This document shows, in pieces, positions 1-6,695 of a DNA stretch of 7,120 bases. How positions within the stretch are numbered: position 1 is the first letter of the stretch; every line of letters begins with the position of its first letter. This DNA comes from Multiplicimicrobium sp043718225. Lineage in GTDB: Bacteria; Omnitrophota; Omnitrophia; Omnitrophales; Aquincolibacteriaceae. The stretch covers positions 1 through 7,120 of the forward strand of contig JAYSWD010000041.1 of NCBI GenBank assembly GCA_043718225.1, given 5' to 3'. The position numbers and the translations under genes are program-made. Under the pieces are notes generated by a model. That model was given only the letters and a program-made list of their open reading frames with translations. It was not told where the DNA came from and ran no database searches.

Positions 1-753
1 ATCCCGAATAAAGGCAAAGTTCTCAACCAGCTCACGATTTTTTGGTTGGATTATTTCAAAAATATTATTCCGCAGCATTTGCTTTCAACGGATGTAAAGA
101 CGATGGGGCTGCCTGCGGATGTTCTAGCGAAGCATGGTGAATTGCTCGAGGGGCGTTCTGTCCTCGTCAAGCGTGCCAAGCCTTTGCCGATTGAGTGCGT
201 TGTGCGCGGATATATTACAGGTTCAGGTTGGAAAGATTATTTAAAAACCGGCTCTGTGTGTGGGCACAAGCTTCCGGCCGGCCTTAAACAATGTGAGAAA
301 TTCCCGACGCCACTTTTTACGCCCGCGACGAAAGCTGAAAGCGGACATGATGAAAACATCGATTTTGAAACCGCGGCCAAGCTTTGCGGCAAAGAAGTTG
401 CCGAAAAAGTGCGCGAGCTTTCAATTATGCTTTATGAGAAAGGTGCGGAATTCGCAAAAACCAAGGGGATTATTATCGCCGATACAAAATTCGAATTTGG
501 AATTTTAGACGGAAATCTTATTTTGATCGACGAAGTTTTGACGCCGGATAGTTCGCGTTTTTGGCCCGCGGATCAATATGAGGTCGGGCACGACCAGCCA
601 AGCTTCGATAAGCAGATTGTGCGCAACTATTTGGACGGCTTGGATTGGAATAAAGAGGCTCCGGGGCCGAAGTTGCCGGCGGATATCGCGCTTAAGACCG
701 GGCTTGCTTATGTCGCCGCTTATGAGAAACTTTCGGGCCGAAAGTTTCATTAA
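1..753 (+). CDS. purC: SAICAR synthase, long form, 5'-truncated by the window
   Basis: Phosphoribosylaminoimidazole-succinocarboxamide synthase is a cytosolic enzyme that joins aspartate to CAIR with ATP to give SAICAR. The frame is open from base 1, so the start lies upstream; 250 residues are visible. The long-form family is usually about 290-300 residues, so perhaps 40-50 are missing. Fragment numbering: an IPNKGKVLNQLT-like N-terminal strand (1-12), the KRAKPLP...VVRGYITGSGWKDY block (57-80), TKAESGHD (110-117), DTKFEFG (161-167) and DEVLTPDSSRFW (177-188). These are the family's nucleotide- and substrate-binding motifs and all look intact. Residues between GSGWKDY and the TKAE block follow the long (yeast Ade1-like) form, not the roughly 237-residue E. 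coli form. A TTG at 46 lies inside a conserved stretch and is not the real start. The last codons form one arm-pair of a hairpin, annotated separately. Identification is very secure. Confidence 0.97.
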   Translation: MPNKGKVLNQLTIFWLDYFKNIIPQHLLSTDVKTMGLPADVLAKHGELLEGRSVLVKRAKPLPIECVVRGYITGSGWKDYLKTGSVCGHKLPAGLKQCEKFPTPLFTPATKAESGHDENIDFETAAKLCGKEVAEKVRELSIMLYEKGAEFAKTKGIIIADTKFEFGILDGNLILIDEVLTPDSSRFWPADQYEVGHDQPSFDKQIVRNYLDGLDWNKEAPGPKLPADIALKTGLAYVAAYEKLSGRKFH

Positions 754-761
754 TATTTTTT
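726..761 (+). terminator. Terminator-like hairpin at the end of purC
   Basis: An inverted repeat with 11-base arms (726-736 GAAACTTTCGG and 738-748 CCGAAAGTTTC) and a one-base centre gives, as RNA, a 9-10 bp perfect stem with a 3-5 base loop. It is followed at 750-761 by an A/U-rich stretch ending in six Ts (756-761). The stem lies in the last purC codons and ends two bases before the stop codon. The uniform T run starts 7 bases after the stem and the stem is only about half GC, so it would be a weak or leaky intrinsic terminator, or an RNA processing/stability hairpin. The encoded C-terminal peptide (EKLSGRKF) is common in PurC, so part of the symmetry could come from protein conservation. 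Confidence 0.4.
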
Positions 762-765
762 GCTC

Positions 766-815
766 TGGGCTCCTTGTGCTTGCCTCTGCGCAAGCGCAAC
801 CGGCAATCCAGCCCA
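766..815 (+). other. Nested RNA stem-loop between purC and purS
   Basis: The inner stem pairs 774-783 (TTGTGCTTGC) with 790-799 (GCAAGCGCAA): ten consecutive pairs, one of them G-U, around the six-base loop CTCTGC. An outer six-pair stem, 766-771 (TGGGCT) with 810-815 (AGCCCA), encloses it, with 2 unpaired bases on the left and 10 on the right. No T tract follows, so it is not an intrinsic terminator. It could protect the 5' end of a processed purSQLFMD message or take part in regulation. No riboswitch class is recognised. The pairing is seen directly; the function is inference. Confidence 0.4.
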
Positions 816-832
816 ACCGCAAGAGATAGCAA

Positions 833-852
833 TTAGCTAAGAGGAATAAAAA
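833..852 (+). promoter_or_regulatory. Ribosome binding site of purS, with adjacent palindrome
   Basis: GAGGA at 841-845 lies 7 bases before the purS ATG at 853, a good Shine-Dalgarno match at good spacing. It is the clearest ribosome binding site in the window. Directly upstream, and reaching to the SD, is a perfect 8-base palindrome TTAGCTAA (833-840). It is too short to call an operator. Confidence 0.7.
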
Positions 853-1122
853 ATGAAGTTTAGAGCCAAAGTTTTAGTTTATCTAAAAAAATCGATTCTC
901 GACGCGCAGGGCAGTACGACTTTGCATGCTTTGAAGAAAATCGGCTTTGCCGAAACGGAAAGTCTGCGCATTGGCAAATATTTCGATTTAATGCTGGAAG
1001 CCGCGTCTCAGGCCGAAGCAGAAGCAAAAACGAAGAAAATGAGTGAACAGGTTTTGGCAAACACGGTTATGGAAGATTTTTCAATCGAAGTGAAACCTGC
1101 AACAGAGAAGGTGGGCGCTTAA
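853..1122 (+). CDS. purS: FGAM synthetase subunit PurS
   Basis: PurS is the small structural subunit of the three-part phosphoribosylformylglycinamidine synthetase. In characterised complexes a PurS dimer bridges PurQ and PurL and helps form the path for ammonia from the glutaminase to the synthetase. The 89 residues fit the family's usual 80-90. Family signatures are visible: the first beta strand (FRAKVLVYLKKSILDAQG, residues 3-20), the helix ending in LKKIGF, the second strand ESLRIGKYFDLMLE, a charged Ala/Glu/Lys helix (about 52-64) and LANTVMEDFSIEV near the end. A tail of about eight residues follows the last strand. The ATG is fixed by a strong Shine-Dalgarno and by the length. purQ begins on the base after the stop codon, which supports co-translation with its partner. 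There is no catalytic residue, as expected of the family. Confidence 0.95.
   Translation: MKFRAKVLVYLKKSILDAQGSTTLHALKKIGFAETESLRIGKYFDLMLEAASQAEAEAKTKKMSEQVLANTVMEDFSIEVKPATEKVGA
1105..1115 (+). promoter_or_regulatory. Ribosome binding site of purQ inside the end of purS
   Basis: GAGAAGGTGGG lies within the last purS codons. Its AAGGTG core is a partial match to the Shine-Dalgarno consensus, about 10 bases before the purQ ATG at 1123. With directly abutting genes, translational coupling is likely. Confidence 0.5.
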
Positions 1123-1818
1123 ATGAAAGCGGCTGTTATTGTTTTTCCGGGATCAAACTGCGACACCGACTGCCAACATGCACTACAGAATGTCATGGGT
1201 ATTTCAACCGCGATGGTTTGGCATAAAGATGCTGTATTGCCCCAGGTCGATTTAGTTGTTTTGCCGGGTGGTTTTAGTTACGGTGATTATCTGCGTACTG
1301 GCGCGATCGCTAAATTTTCGCCCATTATGGAACAGGTCAAAAAACATGCCGAACGCGGTGGGCTTGTGATCGGAATCTGTAACGGATTTCAAATTCTTTT
1401 GGAGGCGGGACTTTTGCCGGGCGCGATGCTGCGCAACCGCAATCAGCATTTTATCTGTAAGCATGTTTGGCTGAAAACGGAGTCAAACCAAACATCGTTT
1501 ACAAGCTCATTGAAGACAGGCGAACTTTTAAATATTCCCGTGGCGCATGGTGAAGGCAATTATTATTGTGATGACGCGACGCTTAAATCTTTGCGGGATA
1601 ACAAACAGATTATTTTTACTTACTCGAGTGAAAATGGCGAAGTGAATGAAAGCGAGAATATCAATGGCTCACGCGCGAACATTGCTGGTATCTGCAATGC
1701 AAAGCGCAATGTGCTCGGCATGATGCCGCATCCGGAGCGCGCCAGCGAACAGGTTTTAGATTCCTGGGACGGGCGATACATTTGGGACAGCCTGCTAGGG
1801 CATGCTGTCCTTAGGTAA
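1123..1818 (+). CDS. purQ: FGAM synthetase glutaminase subunit PurQ
   Basis: PurQ is the class I (triad) glutamine amidotransferase subunit that hydrolyses glutamine and passes ammonia to PurL for conversion of FGAR to FGAM. The 231 residues match the usual length of about 227. Visible motifs are the N-terminal VIVFPGSNCDTD (5-16), the oxyanion segment LPGGFSYGDYLRTGAIA (47-63), the nucleophile elbow GICNGFQ with Cys86, PVAHGEGNYYCDD (139-151) and MMPHPER with His203 and Glu205. Cys86, His203 and Glu205 form the expected catalytic triad. The segment around 168-183 (SSENGEVNESENINGS) is slightly longer than in the Bacillus subtilis protein but lies where family members vary. The ATG follows the purS stop codon without a gap, and the N-terminus begins exactly where relatives begin. 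A 41-base gap separates its end from purL. Confidence 0.97.
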   Translation: MKAAVIVFPGSNCDTDCQHALQNVMGISTAMVWHKDAVLPQVDLVVLPGGFSYGDYLRTGAIAKFSPIMEQVKKHAERGGLVIGICNGFQILLEAGLLPGAMLRNRNQHFICKHVWLKTESNQTSFTSSLKTGELLNIPVAHGEGNYYCDDATLKSLRDNKQIIFTYSSENGEVNESENINGSRANIAGICNAKRNVLGMMPHPERASEQVLDSWDGRYIWDSLLGHAVLR

Positions 1819-1859
1819 ATTGAATTGTTTGCGTAATTAAATTGATCGGTATTAAAAAA
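1817..1859 (+). other. AT-rich purQ-purL gap with a 7-base direct repeat
   Basis: This is the only gap besides 754-852 longer than one base. It is AT-rich and carries AAATTGA twice (1817-1823, beginning in the purQ stop codon, and 1839-1845), exactly 22 bases apart, about two helical turns. No clear Shine-Dalgarno for purL is present; the ATG at 1860 follows a run of As. Promoter-like hexamers (for example TTGTTT at 1825 and TATTAA at 1850) are poor and badly spaced. I assign no function. Confidence 0.3.
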
Positions 1860-4112
1860 ATGATGACACAAGATGAAGTAAAGATGACGCCTGACATAAT
1901 CAAAGCGCATGGCATTACAGCCGACGAATACAGCCGGATTTTAAAAATTCTCGGGCGCGAACCGAATTTAACCGAACTCGGAATGTTCAGCGTGATGTGG
2001 AGCGAACATTGCTCTTATAAGAATTCAAAACCTATTCTCAAATTATTTTCGAAAATGAATGCGGGTTTGCCGCGGCAGGAACAGCTTCTGGTGAAGCCGG
2101 GTGAGGAAAACGCCGGTATTATTGATATCGGCGACGGCTGGGCGATTTGTTTTAAAATTGAAAGCCATAATCATCCTTCCGCGATTGAGCCGTTTCAAGG
2201 CGCCGCGACCGGTGTCGGCGGAATTTTGCGCGATATTTTTACTATGGGCGCGCGTCCCGTTCTGCTCATGAACTCATTGCGTTTCGGAGATTTGAAGCAG
2301 CCGATTACGCAGCGCCTTTTTAAAGGCGTTGTGGCGGGAATCAGCCATTATGGCAATTGCATGGGAATTCCTACCGCTGGCGGCGAAGTTTATTTTGATC
2401 CTTGTTATGAAGGTAATCCACTAGTGAACGCTATGGCGCTTGGATTGATTCGCTCGGATGAAATTGTGCGCGGCAGCGCCACCGGAATCGGAAATTCGGT
2501 TTATTATCTCGGTGCCGCAACCGGCCGTGACGGGCTCGGCGGCGCGGCATTTGCCTCTAAAGAACTGTCTGAGGAAAGCCATGAAGATCGTCCCGCGGTT
2601 CAAGCCGGTGACCCGTTCATGGAAAAACTTTTGCTTGAGGCATGCCTTGAACTTTTAAAAACTGACGCCGTCGTGGGAATGCAGGATATGGGCGCGGCGG
2701 GATTGACTTGCGCCGGCTGCGAAACCGCGTCGCGCGGGAATTCCGCGGTTGAAATTGATTTGCAGTATGTGCCGCGCCGCGAAACAGGAATGGTTCCTTA
2801 CGAAATTATGCTTTCCGAATCGCAGGAGCGCATGCTTGTGATCGTTAAGAAGGGCCGCGAAAGCGAAGTCGAACGTATTTTTGAAAAATGGGATTTGCAC
2901 GCGGTTCGAATCGGAGAAGTGGTTGCGGGTAATGACTATATTGTTAAAGACAATGGGAAGGTTGTGGCGCAGATCCCAGCCAAGGCGCTTGCCGATGACG
3001 GACCGGTTTATGTTCGCGAAGAACAAAAGCCCGCGTATTTGGCAAAAACCTCAAAGCTTGATTTATCGAAAATTCCTGAGCCAAAAGATTTTGGCGCAAC
3101 ATTACTAAAACTTTTGGGCCATCCGTCGCTTGCGAGCAAAGCCTGGGTTTGGGAACAGTATGATCATATGGTGCGCACCGACACAGTTTTTTATCCTGGC
3201 CATGACGCGGCATTAATTCGTGTTAAAGGAACCAATAAAGGTATTGCCGTTTCAACGGATTGCAACAGTTTGTATGTTTATCTAGATCCTTATCGCGGGG
3301 GAACCATTGCGGTGGCGGAAGCGGCTAGAAATGTCGCTTGCACCGGCGCGCGCCCGGTCGGTATGTCGAATTGCTTGAATTACGGCAACCCGATGAAGCC
3401 TGAAATTTTCTGGCAATTTCATCAATCTGTTTTGGGACTCATTGAATCCTGCAAAACACTTGAAATTCCTGTGACAGGCGGCAATGTTAGTTTTTATAAC
3501 GAAAGCCCGCAAGCGGCTGTTTTTCCGACGCCGACAATTACGATTGTGGGATTGCTAGATAATCTCGAGAACCGCGTGCCGTCATCTTTTCAAAATGAAG
3601 GTGATTTGATCTTCATAGTTGGGGATACGAAGAATGAGATTGGCGCCAGCCATTATCTGATGGTTGAGCATGGCCTGCAAAAAGGCGTGCCGCCGGTTTT
3701 GGACTTAAACCGCGAAAAGAACCTTCAGCAGTTTCTCATTGCGGCTGCCGCGCAAAAACAGGTGAATTCCGCGCATGATACGTCGGAGGGCGGGCTCGCA
3801 TTCGCGCTTGCGGAATGCTGTTTCAAAAGTCCTCAAGGCTTGGGCGCTGTGATAGACGGACTTGAATTGATCCGTCACGCAGACCTGCGTGAGGACGCGC
3901 TTTATTTTGGTGAAAGCCAGTCGCGCGTTATAATTACCGTCAACTCCGGCAAGAAAGAATCCGTGATTAAACTCGCTATGAAATATGATTTACCGATTCT
4001 TCCGCTAGGAAAAGTCGCTGGCAAAGAATTCATTATGGATAAATTACAGATTCCGGTTGAACAAATGAAAAAAGTTTTTGATTCGGCGATTCCTAACATC
4101 ATGGATGCATAA
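1860..4112 (+). CDS. purL: FGAM synthetase, small PurL catalytic subunit
   Basis: PurL is the ATP-dependent synthetase subunit that activates the FGAR amide and adds ammonia from PurQ to give FGAM. From ATG 1860 it has 750 residues. This is the small form, lacking the fused PurS-like and glutaminase domains of the roughly 1,300-residue enterobacterial enzyme, which agrees with separate purS and purQ upstream. Motifs in order: FSVMWSEHCSYKNSKP (43-58, with the family's active-site His at 50), ESHNHPSAIEPFQGAATGVGG (101-121), QDMGAAG (275-281), GGNVS (540-544), HDTSEGG (639-645) and FGESQSR (683-689). This is the expected two-fold AIRS-type layout. The start is uncertain: TTG 1842, ATG 1860, ATG 1863 and ATG 1884 are in frame and none has a convincing Shine-Dalgarno. 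The region homologous to relatives begins near MTPDIIKAHG (1884), so 1860, 1863 and 1884 are all plausible. The stop codon overlaps the purF ATG by one base. Confidence 0.96.
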   Translation: MMTQDEVKMTPDIIKAHGITADEYSRILKILGREPNLTELGMFSVMWSEHCSYKNSKPILKLFSKMNAGLPRQEQLLVKPGEENAGIIDIGDGWAICFKIESHNHPSAIEPFQGAATGVGGILRDIFTMGARPVLLMNSLRFGDLKQPITQRLFKGVVAGISHYGNCMGIPTAGGEVYFDPCYEGNPLVNAMALGLIRSDEIVRGSATGIGNSVYYLGAATGRDGLGGAAFASKELSEESHEDRPAVQAGDPFMEKLLLEACLELLKTDAVVGMQDMGAAGLTCAGCETASRGNSAVEIDLQYVPRRETGMVPYEIMLSESQERMLVIVKKGRESEVERIFEKWDLHAVRIGEVVAGNDYIVKDNGKVVAQIPAKALADDGPVYVREEQKPAYLAKTSKLDLSKIPEPKDFGATLLKLLGHPSLASKAWVWEQYDHMVRTDTVFYPGHDAALIRVKGTNKGIAVSTDCNSLYVYLDPYRGGTIAVAEAARNVACTGARPVGMSNCLNYGNPMKPEIFWQFHQSVLGLIESCKTLEIPVTGGNVSFYNESPQAAVFPTPTITIVGLLDNLENRVPSSFQNEGDLIFIVGDTKNEIGASHYLMVEHGLQKGVPPVLDLNREKNLQQFLIAAAAQKQVNSAHDTSEGGLAFALAECCFKSPQGLGAVIDGLELIRHADLREDALYFGESQSRVIITVNSGKKESVIKLAMKYDLPILPLGKVAGKEFIMDKLQIPVEQMKKVFDSAIPNIMDA

Positions 4113-5668
4113 TGAATAACGATCAATATCTAAGCCTGCTCAAAAAAGCTCAGACGCAAGCGGCCGGCGAACGGCGGCGAAGAGGTACAGAAGCGCAAGA
4201 CGATACAGCTGATCATCAACCGAAACACTATTGCGGGATTTTTGGAATTTTTAATCATCCTGACGCCGCCCGTTTAACGCATTTGGGTTTATTTGCATTG
4301 CAGCATCGCGGCGAAGAAGCTGCGGGGATTTGTACATCCGACGGCAAAGAACTACATTTGGTAAAAAACCGCGGACTCGTCGGCGAAGTTTTTACGGAAG
4401 ATTGCTTCGCAAAATTGCCGGGGTCAAACGCGATCGGACATGTCAGATACTCCACGACCGGTTCATCCAATCTTTTGAATACGCAGCCGTATAAAGTTTC
4501 CTATGCCAAAGGCCAGGTCGCGGTCGGACATAACGGTAACCTTGTAAACGCTCAAAGCCTTCGGAAAGAACTTGAAGCTTCGGGCGCGATTTTCGGCAGT
4601 ACGATGGATTCGGAGATTTTTGTGCATTTAATGGCGAATCCGATTTACGCCTCAAAAGAAGAAGCCATTCTGGATGTAACCAAAAGAGTGGAAGGCGCAT
4701 ATTCACTCGTGATTCTTTCGGAAGATCAGCTTTTTGGTGTGCGGGATCCGAATGGATTTCGTCCTTTGTGTTTGGGCCGCATCGGACAAACTTATGTTTT
4801 AGCTTCCGAAACCTGCGCGTTTGATTTAGTTGAAGCTGAATTTGTCCGCGAAGTCGAGCCCGGCGAAGTGGTTATTATCGATAAAAATGGATTGCGCAGT
4901 TTTTTTCCTCAGGGTAAAAATTTAAGAAAGCCGTCGCAATGTGTTTTTGAATTCGTTTATTTCGCGCGTCCGGACTCTAATATTTTCGGAAATAACGTGG
5001 CGCTTGTCCGCGAAGCGCTGGGCCGCCAACTCGCGCGCGAAACGCCCGTTGCGGCGGATCTCGTGATTCCCGTTCCTGACTCAGGGAATTTCGCGGCGAT
5101 GGGTTTCTCGAAGGAATCCGGTATTCCGCTCGGGCATGGCTTTACACGTAACCACTATATTGGGCGAACTTTTATCAATCCCGAACAAGGCCAGCGCTCG
5201 CTTAAAGTAAAAATCAAACTCAATCCTATTAAACAGGTTGTGAAAGGGAAGCGCGTGATCGTCGTAGATGATTCAATCGTGCGCGGCAACACGGCTCAGT
5301 CGCGCGTGAAACTTTTGCGTGCCGCGGGCGCCACCGAAGTGCATATGCGCATCAGCTGTCCGCCGCATGTATCGCCGTGTTATTACGGGATTGATTTTCC
5401 TTCCAAAAAAGAATTGCTCGCGTGCAACAAGACAATGGAAGAAATTAAAAAGTTTTTAAATGTAGACAGTTTGGGTTATTTGAGCTTAGACGGAATGTTG
5501 ATCGCGACAGGTAAGAACCCCAAAGATTTTTGCGCGGCTTGTTTTTCGGGTGAATATCCCACGGCGGTGACGGATGAATTCGATAAGTTGAAACTGGAAA
5601 AAAAAACCACCGGGGTAATCGAAAAAATAACCGGCGGCGCGGAGACACTGACGGGGATGACGAATTAA
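4112..5668 (+). CDS. purF: Amidophosphoribosyltransferase precursor, Fe-S type
   Basis: Glutamine PRPP amidotransferase catalyses the first committed step: PRPP plus glutamine gives phosphoribosylamine. It is an Ntn hydrolase whose propeptide is removed to free the catalytic cysteine. Of 518 residues, the mature enzyme should begin at Cys41 (CGIFGIF). Glutaminase residues are seen at Arg66 (QHRGEEAAG), Arg112 (GHVRYSTTG) and Asn141-Gly142 (GHNGN). The C-terminal phosphoribosyltransferase domain has VIVVDDSIVRGNT (382-394) as PRPP loop; Asn replaces the commoner first Thr of GTT. Cys277, Cys423, Cys474 and Cys477 align with the four [4Fe-4S] ligands of the B. subtilis enzyme, so an oxygen-sensitive cluster is likely. 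The 40-residue leader is long and Arg-rich (RRRR at 21-24). It cannot be shortened to an 11-residue form, because no ATG, GTG or TTG lies between residue 1 and Cys41; the only near alternative is CTG at residue 9. The start overlaps the purL stop, with a weak GGA (4103-4105). The variable tail after about 490 contains a nine-A run. Confidence 0.97.
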   Translation: MNNDQYLSLLKKAQTQAAGERRRRGTEAQDDTADHQPKHYCGIFGIFNHPDAARLTHLGLFALQHRGEEAAGICTSDGKELHLVKNRGLVGEVFTEDCFAKLPGSNAIGHVRYSTTGSSNLLNTQPYKVSYAKGQVAVGHNGNLVNAQSLRKELEASGAIFGSTMDSEIFVHLMANPIYASKEEAILDVTKRVEGAYSLVILSEDQLFGVRDPNGFRPLCLGRIGQTYVLASETCAFDLVEAEFVREVEPGEVVIIDKNGLRSFFPQGKNLRKPSQCVFEFVYFARPDSNIFGNNVALVREALGRQLARETPVAADLVIPVPDSGNFAAMGFSKESGIPLGHGFTRNHYIGRTFINPEQGQRSLKVKIKLNPIKQVVKGKRVIVVDDSIVRGNTAQSRVKLLRAAGATEVHMRISCPPHVSPCYYGIDFPSKKELLACNKTMEEIKKFLNVDSLGYLSLDGMLIATGKNPKDFCAACFSGEYPTAVTDEFDKLKLEKKTTGVIEKITGGAETLTGMTN

Positions 5669-5669
5669 T

Positions 5670-6695
5670 ATGGCATCGAAAAAAGCATGGACCTACGAAG
5701 CCGCGGGCGTACCGCATTTAAAAGGCGACCCGAAATATAACGGAGAAATCCGCGGTTGGATTAATTCCACGAAAATTCCGGGCGTCATGGGCAGCGCTAC
5801 GGGGTTCGCGTCAATGTTTGATTTGAGTTCGCGCGGTATGAAAGACCCGGTCATGGTGACTTCGACGGACGGCGTGGGTACAAAATTAGAGCTGGCGTCG
5901 TTACAGAAAAAGCATGACACAATCGGAATTGATTTGGTAGCGATGTGCGTCAATGACATTCTCGCGGTTGGCGCGGCACCGGTTGTTTTTTTGGATTATT
6001 TCGCGACCGGGAAATTTAATCCCGCGACAACCCGGCAGGTTTTAAAAGGTGTTGTTGAAGGCTGCCGGCAGGCGGGCTGCGCACTCGTGGGAGGCGAAAC
6101 AGCTATTATGCCCGGTTTTTATCAAACTTCAGGTGAGCATTCCCAATATGATGTCGCCGGTTTTTCAGTGGGCCTGGTTTCGAAAAGCCGAATTATTGAC
6201 GGGAGCCGTATTAAAAAAGGCGACGTAATTCTGGGAATCGCTTCCTCAGGCGTGCATTCAAACGGTTTTTCATTGGTTCGGAAATTATTTTCAAAAAAAG
6301 AGTTATCCGGAAAAATAGGGCGGGTACTTCTCACTCCGACAAGGATTTATGTCAAACCGGTTTTGCGGCTGATGCAGTCGGCATCCCTTTTGGGAATCGC
6401 AAATATCACAGGCGGTGGACTGATCGATAATCTGCCGCGTATTTTACCTAAAGGGCTTTCGGCGGAAATTGATTCACACAGCTGGACGGTACCCGACATT
6501 TTTAAAAAAATGCAGGCCGCAGGCGGTATCAGATCGCATGAAATGTTCCGCACCTTTAACATGGGAATCGGTATGACACTGGTGATGCGTGCGAACCATG
6601 CCGCGGTCGCACAAAAGATTTTAAAGTCGCTCGGACTTGTATCCTGGCCGATCGGGCGCATTATTTCCTGCAAGCAACAGGTGGAGGTCGCATGA
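5670..6695 (+). CDS. purM: AIR synthetase (FGAM cyclo-ligase)
   Basis: PurM closes the imidazole ring, converting FGAM and ATP to AIR, the step directly after PurS/Q/L. The 341 residues match the usual length of about 345. Motifs: YEAAGV (9-14), the N-terminal loop GSATGFASMFDL (41-52), STDGVGTKLELA (65-76), DLVAMCVNDILAVGAAP (88-104), FLDYFATGK (107-115), VGGETAIMPGFY (140-151), DVAGFSVGLV (161-170), SSGVHSNGFSLVRK (192-205), then NITGGGLIDNLPRILP and FRTFNMGIGM in the C-terminal half. Two conserved segments deviate: the loop at 41-48 has fewer glycines than the common GSLGGFGG-like form, and Ile146 stands where most relatives have Glu (GGETAEMPG). The frame is intact and the other motifs are present, so I expect an active enzyme. 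The ATG at 5670 is one base after the purF stop; GGGGA (5653-5657) is a weak, distant Shine-Dalgarno, so coupling to purF is likely. It overlaps purD by four bases. Confidence 0.97.
   Translation: MASKKAWTYEAAGVPHLKGDPKYNGEIRGWINSTKIPGVMGSATGFASMFDLSSRGMKDPVMVTSTDGVGTKLELASLQKKHDTIGIDLVAMCVNDILAVGAAPVVFLDYFATGKFNPATTRQVLKGVVEGCRQAGCALVGGETAIMPGFYQTSGEHSQYDVAGFSVGLVSKSRIIDGSRIKKGDVILGIASSGVHSNGFSLVRKLFSKKELSGKIGRVLLTPTRIYVKPVLRLMQSASLLGIANITGGGLIDNLPRILPKGLSAEIDSHSWTVPDIFKKMQAAGGIRSHEMFRTFNMGIGMTLVMRANHAAVAQKILKSLGLVSWPIGRIISCKQQVEVA
6679..6688 (+). promoter_or_regulatory. Ribosome binding site of purD inside the end of purM
   Basis: AGGTGGAGGT offers two overlapping Shine-Dalgarno matches. 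GGAGG (6683-6687) ends 4 bases before the purD ATG at 6692, and AGGTGG (6679-6684) ends 7 bases before it. Together with the ATGA stop/start overlap, this decides the purD start and points to coupled translation. Confidence 0.6.

Noticed and set aside
46..48. TTG as the purC start.
   Set aside because: The frame is open to base 1 and the 15 codons before it encode the conserved PurC strand (IPNKGKVLNQLTIFW), so the gene begins outside the window.
505..822. Antisense and alternate-frame open readings such as this one, and others over purL, purF and purM.
   Set aside because: They lie opposite or within clearly conserved genes, resemble no family and lack ribosome binding sites. They are shadows of the real frames.
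752..829. A reading of the purC-purS gap (INIFCSGLLVLASAQAQPA...) that resembles a signal peptide with an AxA-like site.
   Set aside because: It has no start codon or ribosome binding site of its own and belongs to a frame running out of purC as a shadow. It is only about 25 residues long, and the base pattern is better explained by the stem-loop.
1820..1860. A possible internal promoter before purL (TTGAAT or TTGTTT with TATTAA).
   Set aside because: The hexamers match poorly and the spacing is off. AT-rich gaps give such matches by chance.
5607..5638. A possible hairpin near the end of purF from two CCGG-containing segments.
   Set aside because: Only about four bases pair across a long loop and no T tract follows. 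It lies in coding sequence.
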